A stretch of DNA of 7,707 nucleotides. Source: Armatimonadota bacterium (GTDB lineage: Bacteria; Sysuimicrobiota; Sysuimicrobiia; Sysuimicrobiales; Kaftiobacteriaceae). The notes under the pieces were generated by a model. It was not told where the DNA came from and did no database searches. It saw only the letters and a list, made by a program, of their open reading frames with translations. The stretch is from NCBI GenBank assembly GCA_020028535.1, contig JAIBHM010000081.1:1-7707 (forward strand), read 5' to 3'. Both the position numbers and the translations under genes were made by a program. This document shows positions 1-6,184 of the stretch, one piece after another (the first letter of the stretch is position 1; each line of letters starts with the position of its first letter).

Positions 1-1149
1 GCGCGAACCGGCCGGCTGCCGCAGGTTGCAGTTTCGGCATCGTACACACGGGCCCAGGAACAGGCCGGGCAGACGATCTCATTCCCCAATCCGTTCGGGC
101 CATCGCCGCCGGTTATCTCCTTCACGCTGCCACCGCCGAGTCCCAACATTTATGCGGCGCGCCTGGCCCTGCAGTTTCCTCTTTACACCGGAGGGCGCAT
201 CGAGTCGCAGATCGCCCTGGCCGAGGCGAACCTGCGTGGGGCGCAGGCCGTGTTCGCACGATCCCAACGGCAGATTCTCTTCAGCGCTCAGCTTCTGTAC
301 CTGCAAGCCCTGCTGGGCCAAGAGAATGTGACGGCCGCGCAGCGCGCCCTCAACCAGGCGAACGAGAGTCTGCGGGTCGCAAACGCCCGCGTGAGTACCG
401 GCGCGGCGCCGCAGTTTGAGGCGCTGCAGGCTCAGGTCGCGGTGGCCAATGCCGAGCAAGAAGCAGTGCGGGCGCGCACGAGCGTCGCCACCGCGCAGAC
501 AAGTCTTAATGCATCGCTCAATCAGGCGCAGGACGCTTCGCTTGAGCTTACGGAGACGCTGGAGCCGCGGCCTGTGCCCGGGACAGTGCAGGATGCTATC
601 GCGCGGGCCCTGCGCGACCGGCCCGAACTCGCAGAACTCCAGAGCCGCATCGCTGCGGCACAGGCGGGCATTGAACTCGCCGGCAGCGGCGGCCGGCCGA
701 ATGTCAACGTCAGCGCCGGCTACGATGTCGGCAACAGCAACGGCATGGCAACCAGCATCAGCGGCGGGTGGTCCATCACGCTGGGGGTCACGCTGGCCCT
801 TTATGACGGCGGGATCACACGCGAGCGAATCCGCGAGGCGCAGCTGCGGGTGGAGCAGCTGAAAGTGCTTGACGCGCATACACGGCAGCAGGTTGAGCTC
901 GAGGTCCGGCAGGCCTGGCTCGCACTACAGCAGGCCGCTGGTGAGCTTCTCGCTGCGACAAAAGCCGTCGAGCAGGGGCGGGAGGCAGCACGCCTCGCTG
1001 GCGTCCGCTATCAAGCCGGCGTCGGCACGCAACTGGAATTGCTCTCCGCACAGACTTCGCTGGCCCAGGCTGAGCTTGGCCTGGCCTCTGCGCGTTTCAG
1101 TCAGAACCTGGCAAGAATCCGATCGATCCTGGCAACGGGATCGCTGTGA
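1..1149 (+). CDS. TolC-family outer-membrane efflux channel protein (5'-truncated by window edge)
   Basis: Outer-membrane channel of a tripartite efflux pump, forming the beta-barrel and periplasmic alpha-barrel exit duct. The frame is open from base 1 to TGA 1147-1149, giving 382 visible residues. The signal peptide and roughly the first 60-100 residues lie upstream, judged against a usual family length of about 430-480. The internal duplication typical of the TolC fold is visible. LPQVAVSASY (residues 6-15) matches RPNVNVSAGY (232-241), and LYTGG (61-65) matches LYDGG (267-271); both LY-GG motifs lead into long Ala/Gln/Glu/Leu-rich helices. The linker around GTVQDAIARALRDRPEL is the usual start of the second repeat. 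The C-terminal helix has the familiar YQAGVGTQLELLSAQTSL pattern followed by ARIRSILATGSL. Its TGA overlaps a possible GTG of the adaptor gene by 4 nt, so it is part of the same operon. The internal ATG at 250 is not a real start, since homology extends upstream of it. Confidence 0.95.
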   Translation, partial: ARTGRLPQVAVSASYTRAQEQAGQTISFPNPFGPSPPVISFTLPPPSPNIYAARLALQFPLYTGGRIESQIALAEANLRGAQAVFARSQRQILFSAQLLYLQALLGQENVTAAQRALNQANESLRVANARVSTGAAPQFEALQAQVAVANAEQEAVRARTSVATAQTSLNASLNQAQDASLELTETLEPRPVPGTVQDAIARALRDRPELAELQSRIAAAQAGIELAGSGGRPNVNVSAGYDVGNSNGMATSISGGWSITLGVTLALYDGGITRERIREAQLRVEQLKVLDAHTRQQVELEVRQAWLALQQAAGELLAATKAVEQGREAARLAGVRYQAGVGTQLELLSAQTSLAQAELGLASARFSQNLARIRSILATGSL

Positions 1150-1154
1150 GGGGG
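1148..1154 (+). promoter_or_regulatory. Ribosome binding site that fixes the adaptor start at ATG 1161
   Basis: GAGGGGG lies at 1148-1154, six bases before ATG 1161, which is good Shine-Dalgarno spacing. The alternative in-frame GTG at 1146 would overlap this site and has no comparable purine run upstream. The protein from 1161 begins with Arg residues and then a hydrophobic helix, as expected for a membrane-anchored adaptor. The later start is therefore preferred. Confidence 0.7.
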
Positions 1155-1160
1155 ATCACG

Positions 1161-2423
1161 ATGCGAACTCGTGTGATTGTGATTGGCCTGGTAGTAGTAC
1201 TGCTGTTAGGCGCGATCGTGGCGATTCGGGCAACGGGGCGGGCCTCTAGTGCCCCAGAGGAACCCGTCGCACAACAGGCGCCCGTAACCGTCACGGTCAG
1301 TACAGCGCGCCGTGCCGACCTGGTGACCCTGGTCACCGCGACCGGCACAGTCAACGCGCTGAGAGAGGCCAGGATCGCCGCCAGGATGCCGGGGCGCGTG
1401 ACCGCCGTGCTGGTCAAGGAGGGCGATCGGGTGTCGTCCGGGTCGCCGCTGCTGAGGCTCGACGGGAGTGAATTCTTCGCGGCGGAGGCGCAAGCGCGGG
1501 CGGCGGTCTCAGGTGCACGCGCCCAGCGGGATCTGCTGATAGCCGGAGCGCTCCCCGAGGAGCGGCAGCAGGCCGCCAACGCTGTGGCGCAGGCCAAGGC
1601 CACACTCGACCAGGCGCAGTCCGAAACCGAGCGAATGCGGTCCCTCCATGCCATGGGCGCCATTGCCAAGCAGCAACTGGATGCGGCGGAGACGCAGCTG
1701 AACATGGCCCGAACCGCCTACGACTCTGCACGGCAGCAGCAGAGCCTCGTCAACGAAGGACCGCGCGTCGAGCAGCTCCGGGCGGCGGAAGCACAGGCGG
1801 CGGGAGCGGAGGCAGGGCTTGCAGCCGCCCGCATCCGCATCCGGGACCTCGTCCTCACCGCGCCCTTCGCGGGGACGATCGTGCAGAGAATGGTCGAGCC
1901 CGGTGAGAGCGTCTCACCGGCTGTCCCGTCATTCCTGCTTGCTCAACTCGATGAAGTGAATGTGGAGCTGGCTGTGTCGGAACGGCACCGCGCAGCGCTC
2001 CGGGCAGGTCAGAGCGCCACGGTAGCAGTGGACTCTCTGCCCGGGCGGATCTTCAGGGGACGGATCGCGGAGATCAGCCCCGGTGCTTCGGAGCTGAGCA
2101 GGTCCTTCGTAGTGAAGATCCGTGTTCCCAATCACGAGCGGATGCTCCAGCCCGGAATGTTCGCGAGAGGAACAATCGTCACCGGGACACGGCTCAGCGT
2201 CCTGCAGATCTCAGAGCGCGCAGTTCTGACAACCGCGGGTGGACCTGTGGTTTTCGTGGTCCAGGGTGGCCGCGCCGTCCGGCGCGCCGTTACGCTGGGA
2301 GATCGTCAGGAGGGACTGGTGGAGGTCAAGTCGGGGGTGTCGGCCGGTGAGCCGGTCATCGTCGAGGGTCAAGAGGGTCTCACCGACAATCAGGCCGTGG
2401 CGCAAAGGGCGCCGCAGCGGTAA
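1161..2423 (+). CDS. RND efflux periplasmic adaptor (membrane fusion protein, HlyD/AcrA family)
   Basis: Links the inner-membrane RND pump to the TolC-type channel. From ATG 1161 it is 420 residues, a normal length. An N-terminal membrane anchor (about 5-22, VIVIGLVVVLLLGAIVAI) has no lipobox Cys, so this is an anchored rather than a lipoprotein adaptor. The first half of the lipoyl/barrel-sandwich domain spans about 42-101, with GTVNALREARIAARMPGRV and VKEGDRVSSGSPLLRLDG. An Ala/Gln/Glu-rich coiled-coil hairpin covers about 105-228, where the channel is contacted. The second lipoyl half is at 230-253 (LVLTAPFAGTIVQRMVEPGE). A beta-barrel domain (about 264-345) includes AEISPGASELSRSFVVKI and the LQPGMFARG signature. 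A membrane-proximal domain runs to the end and carries VEGQEGLTDNQAV. The gene sits between the channel and pump genes; its TAA is 14 nt before the pump ATG. Upstream GTG 1146 would add five residues and couple translation to the channel stop. Confidence 0.96.
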   Translation: MRTRVIVIGLVVVLLLGAIVAIRATGRASSAPEEPVAQQAPVTVTVSTARRADLVTLVTATGTVNALREARIAARMPGRVTAVLVKEGDRVSSGSPLLRLDGSEFFAAEAQARAAVSGARAQRDLLIAGALPEERQQAANAVAQAKATLDQAQSETERMRSLHAMGAIAKQQLDAAETQLNMARTAYDSARQQQSLVNEGPRVEQLRAAEAQAAGAEAGLAAARIRIRDLVLTAPFAGTIVQRMVEPGESVSPAVPSFLLAQLDEVNVELAVSERHRAALRAGQSATVAVDSLPGRIFRGRIAEISPGASELSRSFVVKIRVPNHERMLQPGMFARGTIVTGTRLSVLQISERAVLTTAGGPVVFVVQGGRAVRRAVTLGDRQEGLVEVKSGVSAGEPVIVEGQEGLTDNQAVAQRAPQR

Positions 2424-2437
2424 GGGAGGCATCGCTC

Positions 2438-5400
2438 ATGCAATGGCTCGCTGAACTGTCTGTTCGCAGGCCAATCCTGGCCTCTGTGCTCATCCTGACA
2501 CTGGTCTTTCTCGGCGTGTTCTCGTACTACCGGTTGAACGTCGAGCGCTGGCCAAACATCGACATCCCCTTTGTCTCGATCAGCACGCGCGTGCTCGGAG
2601 CGTCTCCGGAAGAAATCGAGACCGACGTCACCGACAAGATTGAAGCGGCCGTCAACACGATCAGCGGCATCGACATGCTGAGCTCCACGTCCGCCGAGGG
2701 CTTCTCCATCGTCTTCGTCCAGTTTCTTCTCGAGAAAGATATCGACGTCGCCGTCCAGGAGGTCCGGGACAAGATCAACCTCACCCTGCCCGACCTCCCC
2801 GCGGAGATCGAACCCCCGGTGATCGAGCGCTTCGACCCTGGTGCCACGCCGGTGCTGATGTATGCGCTTTCGTCGAACCGACCGATCCGTGACATCACCG
2901 AGTACGCCGATAAAGTCATCCGTCCCGCGCTGGAAGGGACGGCGGGCGTCGGCCAGGTGCAGATCATCGGCGGTCAGGCCCGCCAGATCAACATCCTGAT
3001 CGACCCGGCCAAGCTCCGAGCCTACGGATTGGGTGTTGCCGATGTCATCCGGACGCTTCAGGCGCAGAACGTCCAGGTCCCCGCCGGCAGCCTGGATCAG
3101 GGCGCCGAGCGGCTCACAATTCGAACGCTGGGCCGCGTGGATTCCCTGGCACAACTGGAAGGGGTCATCATCGCCAGCCGGGACCGCGTGCCCATCGCTC
3201 TCGGCGAGATTGCACGAATCGAAGACGGCGCCGCTGAAGCCGAAACCGTCGCGAACGTCGATGGTGCGCGAGCGGTCATCCTCAGAGTCAGGAAGCAGTC
3301 GGGGACCAACACGCTCGCGGTAGTCGAGGCGGTCAAGGAGAGAGTGCACGCCGTCGAGGGCACCCTGGCCACAGGATATGAATTGCGGCTTATCCGCGAT
3401 CAAGCAGTCTTCGTCGAGGCGTCCACCCACGCCGTGCAGGAGCACTTGATCCTGGGATCCATCCTCGCGGCGTTGGTCGTGCTCGTCTTCCTCTGGAACT
3501 GGCGCTCCACTATTATCGCGGCGATCGCCATTCCAGCCTCACTGATCAGCACCTTTGCGCTGCTGTCCGCGATGGGCTTGACTCTCAACACCATAACGCT
3601 GCTGGCCCTGGCGCTGGTGGTCGGCATCGTGATCGACGACGCCATCGTGGTGCTGGAGAACATCTATCGTTTCATCCACGAAAAGGGCATGTCGCCGGTG
3701 CAGGCAGCCATTGAAGGGACGCGTGAAATTGGCCCGGCTGTCACGGCGACGACCCTTAGCTTGATTGCGGTGTTCCTGCCGCTGGCCTTCATGAGCGGCA
3801 TCGTCGGGCGGTTCATGGCGAGCTTCGGGTACACGATGGCCTTCGCCATCGGTGTGTCTCTCCTGGTGAGCTTCACCCTCACCCCGTCTCTCGCCTCACG
3901 CTGGCTGTCCCGGCGTCCGCAGGCCGGATCGGCCGGACCCGCCGAGACTGAGGGTGGGGCACCCACGACGCATGCGGGCAAGTCGCGCGGCCGGATCTAC
4001 GGTGCCGTGGAACGCTGGTATTTGAGGTTGTTGGGGGCGTCACTCCGCCGGCGGTGGGTCGTGGTCGTCTTGATCCTCGTGACGCTCTTCAGCATCGGAC
4101 CGATCGGCGCAGCCGTCAACCAGAACTTCCTGCCCGAAGACGACGAGTCTCAGTTTGAAGTCGTCGTGCGGGCTCCCGAAGGGTGGACGCTTGAAGCCAC
4201 AGAGCGCCTCGCGACGCAGATGGGGCATGAGATCCGCCGCATCCCCGGCGTCGAGTACACGGTCGTCACGGTGGGAGACGATGCCCAGCGCACGCCGAAC
4301 CGCTTCACGCTCTTCGTCCGGCTTGCAGATGTGAATGCGCGAACGCTGTCTCAGCCGGTGCTCATGGCGCGGGTGCGCGACGAGGTCCTCCCGAAGTACG
4401 CCCACCTTGGTCTGCGGACACAGGTGAGCCTCGCCTCGGAGTTCGGTGGCGGATTCGAACCGATCAACTACGTGATTAGCGGTCCTGATCTTGCTGTCCT
4501 GACGCGCGCGGCTGAGGTCGGTGAAAAAACCCTACGCGAGATGCCGGGAGTCGTCGACATCAACTCGTCTCTGATCAGTCGCAAGCCACAGCTCGGAATC
4601 ACGGTCGATCGGGCGCGCGCGGCCGATCTCGGGGTGAGCGTGATGGATGCCGCGATGGCCCTGCGCGTGCTTGTTGGCGGCATGCAGGTCTCCACCTACA
4701 CAGAGGACGGGGAGCAATACGAAGTGCACATGCGCGCCGAGCCAGCGTATCGCAGGGATCTGGAAGGCCTGAGCCAGCTCACGACGGGCTCCGTCACGCT
4801 CGGAGCCGTGCCGCTCGAGCAAGTGGTCCAGATTGATCGCGGTGTTGGCCCCAGCGTCATCGACCGCTTCAACCGGCGGCGTCAGGTCACGCTCACGGCG
4901 AACCTGCTGCCCAATACCGACCAGGCCGGGATCCTGCAACAGCTGGACTCGACGATTCGCGCGCTCGAGCTTCCGGCCGGATATGCGACCAACTTTGCCG
5001 GGGCAGCCGAAGCGCAGGGTGAGCAGGCAGCGGCGTTCATGACGGCGTTCATGCTCTCCTTCGTGTTCATGTACCTGGTGCTGGCGGCCCAGTTCGAGTC
5101 CTGGACTCACCCGATCACGATCTTGCTCTCGCTGCCTCTGACTGTGCCCTTTGCGCTGCTCTCGATCCTCCTGCTGCAGGGGTCCCTGAACATCTTGTCC
5201 CAGCTTGGGATCCTGGTCCTCTTCGGCGTCGTGAAGAAGAACGCGATCCTGCAGATCGACCACGCCAACCAGCTGCGGGCCCAGGGGTTGGACCGGAACA
5301 CGGCCATCGTGGCGGCCAGCCGCGACCGGCTTCGGCCGATCCTGATGACCACCATCGCCTTCGTCGCAGGGATGATTCCGCTGGCAATCTCCCGGGGTGT

Positions 5401-5653
5401 CGGTGCGGAGACAAACCGGGCCATGAGCTCGGTGATCATCGGCGGCCAGGTTCTCTCGCTTGTGCTCACGCTGGTTGCGATCCCAGTGATTTACTCGCTC
5501 TTCGACGACCTTGCGCGGCTGAGAATCTTGAACCGGTTGACCCGGGCCGTCGGCGGCCTGTGGACCAGCCTCGTGGCGGCCCTGACACCGCGTCGGGCAG
5601 CACGATCTTCGGCGGAGCTGTTGGGCGGCGATGCTGGAGGCGGAGAGGAGTAA
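2438..5653 (+). CDS. RND efflux pump, inner-membrane permease subunit (AcrB/HAE1-type)
   Basis: Proton-driven inner-membrane exporter, expected to work as a trimer; 1071 residues against about 1050 for AcrB. GGGAGG at 2424-2429 sits eight bases before the ATG. TM1 is at about 11-31, followed by the porter-domain signature RWPNIDIPFVSISTRV. TM2-TM4 span about 336-410. TM4 has GIVIDDAIVVLENI with D400/D401, matching AcrB D407/D408 of the proton relay. TM5-6 are at about 430-487 and TM7 begins near W540. The second porter half starts with FLPEDDESQFEVVV (564-577). TM8 carries VFMYLVLAAQFESW (876-889). VVKKNAILQ gives K934, equivalent to AcrB K940. RLRPILMT (964-971) supplies the conserved Arg and Thr of the AcrB R971/T978 region. 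No frameshift or lost relay residue is visible, so it looks functional. Substrate cannot be deduced; drugs, lipids, solvents or secondary metabolites are all possible. It is the third gene of the operon, and its 3' end overlaps a small ORF by 23 nt. Confidence 0.97.
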   Translation: MQWLAELSVRRPILASVLILTLVFLGVFSYYRLNVERWPNIDIPFVSISTRVLGASPEEIETDVTDKIEAAVNTISGIDMLSSTSAEGFSIVFVQFLLEKDIDVAVQEVRDKINLTLPDLPAEIEPPVIERFDPGATPVLMYALSSNRPIRDITEYADKVIRPALEGTAGVGQVQIIGGQARQINILIDPAKLRAYGLGVADVIRTLQAQNVQVPAGSLDQGAERLTIRTLGRVDSLAQLEGVIIASRDRVPIALGEIARIEDGAAEAETVANVDGARAVILRVRKQSGTNTLAVVEAVKERVHAVEGTLATGYELRLIRDQAVFVEASTHAVQEHLILGSILAALVVLVFLWNWRSTIIAAIAIPASLISTFALLSAMGLTLNTITLLALALVVGIVIDDAIVVLENIYRFIHEKGMSPVQAAIEGTREIGPAVTATTLSLIAVFLPLAFMSGIVGRFMASFGYTMAFAIGVSLLVSFTLTPSLASRWLSRRPQAGSAGPAETEGGAPTTHAGKSRGRIYGAVERWYLRLLGASLRRRWVVVVLILVTLFSIGPIGAAVNQNFLPEDDESQFEVVVRAPEGWTLEATERLATQMGHEIRRIPGVEYTVVTVGDDAQRTPNRFTLFVRLADVNARTLSQPVLMARVRDEVLPKYAHLGLRTQVSLASEFGGGFEPINYVISGPDLAVLTRAAEVGEKTLREMPGVVDINSSLISRKPQLGITVDRARAADLGVSVMDAAMALRVLVGGMQVSTYTEDGEQYEVHMRAEPAYRRDLEGLSQLTTGSVTLGAVPLEQVVQIDRGVGPSVIDRFNRRRQVTLTANLLPNTDQAGILQQLDSTIRALELPAGYATNFAGAAEAQGEQAAAFMTAFMLSFVFMYLVLAAQFESWTHPITILLSLPLTVPFALLSILLLQGSLNILSQLGILVLFGVVKKNAILQIDHANQLRAQGLDRNTAIVAASRDRLRPILMTTIAFVAGMIPLAISRGVGAETNRAMSSVIIGGQVLSLVLTLVAIPVIYSLFDDLARLRILNRLTRAVGGLWTSLVAALTPRRAARSSAELLGGDAGGGEE

Positions 5654-5900
5654 AGACCCAAATCTCTGGTCCCTTGTTGCGCTTGTCGTTTTTCTGGCAG
5701 GTGCCATCGCCGCCCACTGGCCGCAGCTTGGAGGTACGGAGCGGCTGACCTTCTCGGCCCTGTTCCTCCTTGGACCCTACATGCTTTACCGCGCGAACGA
5801 GGCGCGTCTTATACCTCGCCGCACTCTACGAGCGTCCCGAGGAGGCGATGGTCCACGAGGTTTGGGCCACCCATTTCGCGGCGGCGCTGCGCCAGGGTGA
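5631..5900 (+). CDS. Small hypothetical two-TM membrane protein, probably 3'-truncated
   Basis: An 89-residue reading frame starting inside the last eight codons of the pump gene. I do not recognise a family. Two hydrophobic segments are visible: about residues 12-30 (NLWSLVALVVFLAGAIAAHW) and about 39-52 (LTFSALFLLGPYMLYR), separated by a short loop. Codon use up to about 5800 looks like that of the neighbouring genes. After about residue 60 (ANEARLIPRR onwards) the protein becomes Arg/Gly-rich and lies over the BBE remnant in another frame. The natural end of the gene therefore seems lost, and residues 60-89 are probably out-of-frame reading. The ribosome site is weak: GGAG at 5614-5617 is 13 nt from the ATG. 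Overlap with the pump suggests it was originally the last gene of the efflux operon, either an accessory small protein or an unrelated membrane protein. Whether it is still made is unknown. Confidence 0.45.
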   Translation: MLEAERSKDPNLWSLVALVVFLAGAIAAHWPQLGGTERLTFSALFLLGPYMLYRANEARLIPRRTLRASRGGDGPRGLGHPFRGGAAPG

Positions 5901-6060
5901 TGACGCTGTCTACGTCAATTTCCTCGGCGACGAGGGACAAGCGCGGGTCCGCGAGGCCTACCCAGGGTCGACCTGGGACCGGCTCGTGGCGATCAAGAGT
6001 CGCTACGACCCGACCAACCTCTTCCGGCTCAACCACAACATCCCGCCGGCTTCGAAGTAA
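5749..6060 (+). pseudogene. C-terminal remnant of a BBE-family FAD-linked oxidoreductase
   Basis: Frame 1 is open from just after TGA 5746-5748 to TAA 6058-6060. From about 5803 it reads RVLYLAALYERPEEAMVHEV and then VYVNFLGDEGQARVREAY, WDRLVAIKSRYDPTNLF and RLNHNIPP. This is the highly recognisable C-terminal BBE domain of FAD-linked (berberine-bridge-like) oxidoreductases, where YVNFLGDEG and RYDPTNLFRLNxNIPP are hallmark segments. Those enzymes are about 450-500 residues. Only the last ~85 are here, so the PP-loop FAD-binding (FAD_binding_4) domain and the substrate domain with the His/Cys flavin attachment sites are absent. The only upstream start is TTG 5770, with no convincing ribosome site. 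I therefore call a pseudogene rather than a small protein. The 5' boundary is the break with the preceding membrane ORF, somewhere in 5749-5806. No transposase or inverted repeat was seen at the break. Confidence 0.8.
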
Positions 6061-6070
6061 CCTGCCGGCG
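6044..6070 (+). other. Short inverted repeat across the BBE-remnant stop codon
   Basis: CGCCGGC at 6044-6050 and GCCGGCG at 6064-6070 are exact reverse complements with a 13-base loop that contains the TAA stop. A 7-bp all-GC stem could form in RNA. No T-run follows, so it is not a standard intrinsic terminator. It may be a leftover transcript-end hairpin or chance in GC-rich DNA. Confidence 0.3.
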
Positions 6071-6110
6071 CTGGGAGTCGTCCGTGCTCTCCACTCCCCT
6101 ATAGGCCGTG

Positions 6111-6130
6111 TTGACATCGCCACTTGACAT
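6111..6130 (+). promoter_or_regulatory. Tandem TTGACAT repeats, possible -35 boxes or regulator half-sites
   Basis: TTGACAT occurs at 6111-6117 and again at 6124-6130, 13 bases apart, in the only sizeable non-coding gap before the cyclase gene. TTGACA is the sigma-70 -35 consensus, but neither copy has a good -10 hexamer at 16-18 bases (6134-6139 and 6147-6152 are poor). They could instead be direct-repeat binding sites for a regulator of the cyclase promoter. Only the repeat itself is observed; the function is inferred. Confidence 0.3.
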
Positions 6131-6172
6131 GTGAAGGCGGCGTTCGGTCTTTTCGCCGCTCCGCCATCAGGT

Positions 6173-6178
6173 TATCGT
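6173..6178 (+). promoter_or_regulatory. Likely -10 element of a leaderless promoter for the cyclase gene
   Basis: TATCGT at 6173-6178 fits the TANNNT -10 pattern. Its last T is seven bases before the A of ATG 6185, which predicts transcription starting at the start codon itself. An in-frame TGA at 6179-6181 rules out a more upstream translation start. The only purine run, GAGG at 6180-6183, is one base from the ATG, too close to act as a ribosome site. No strong -35 is present at the matching distance (around 6150-6155), which is common for leaderless promoters. Confidence 0.45.
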
Positions 6179-6184
6179 TGAGGC

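Noticed and set aside
26..331. Plus-strand 101-codon frame inside the channel gene
   Set aside because: Arg/Ser/Pro-rich translation with no domain; the alternate frame is the continuous TolC-family reading frame from base 1.
79..879. Long minus-strand open frame (266 codons) opposite the channel gene
   Set aside because: The protein is Arg/Gly/Pro/Cys-rich with no recognisable domain, and the plus strand carries a clear TolC-family protein. Long antisense frames are expected in GC-rich coding DNA.
2390..3445. Minus-strand open frame of 351 codons opposite the pump gene
   Set aside because: The composition is dominated by Asp, Arg and Gly from antisense codons, with no domain, and it is fully covered by the well-supported pump coding sequence.
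3900..4015. Gly/Thr/Ala-rich low-complexity stretch in the middle of the pump
   Set aside because: This is the usual variable cytoplasmic linker between TM6 and TM7 of RND pumps, not an insertion.
4532..5707. Minus-strand open frame of 391 codons opposite the 3' half of the pump gene
   Set aside because: It is rich in Gln, Arg, His and Glu in a low-complexity, antisense-like pattern and lies across conserved pump transmembrane segments. It is treated as a shadow.
5897..6127. Plus-strand 76-codon frame overlapping the BBE remnant
   Set aside because: It is out of frame with the clearly homologous BBE segment and consists of low-information Ser/Thr/Arg-rich sequence.
6137..6159. GCGGCG...CGCCGC inverted repeat with an 11-base loop before the cyclase
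   Set aside because: Only a 6-bp stem in GC-rich sequence, with no T-run after it and lying upstream of the predicted promoter -10. Not enough for a terminator call.
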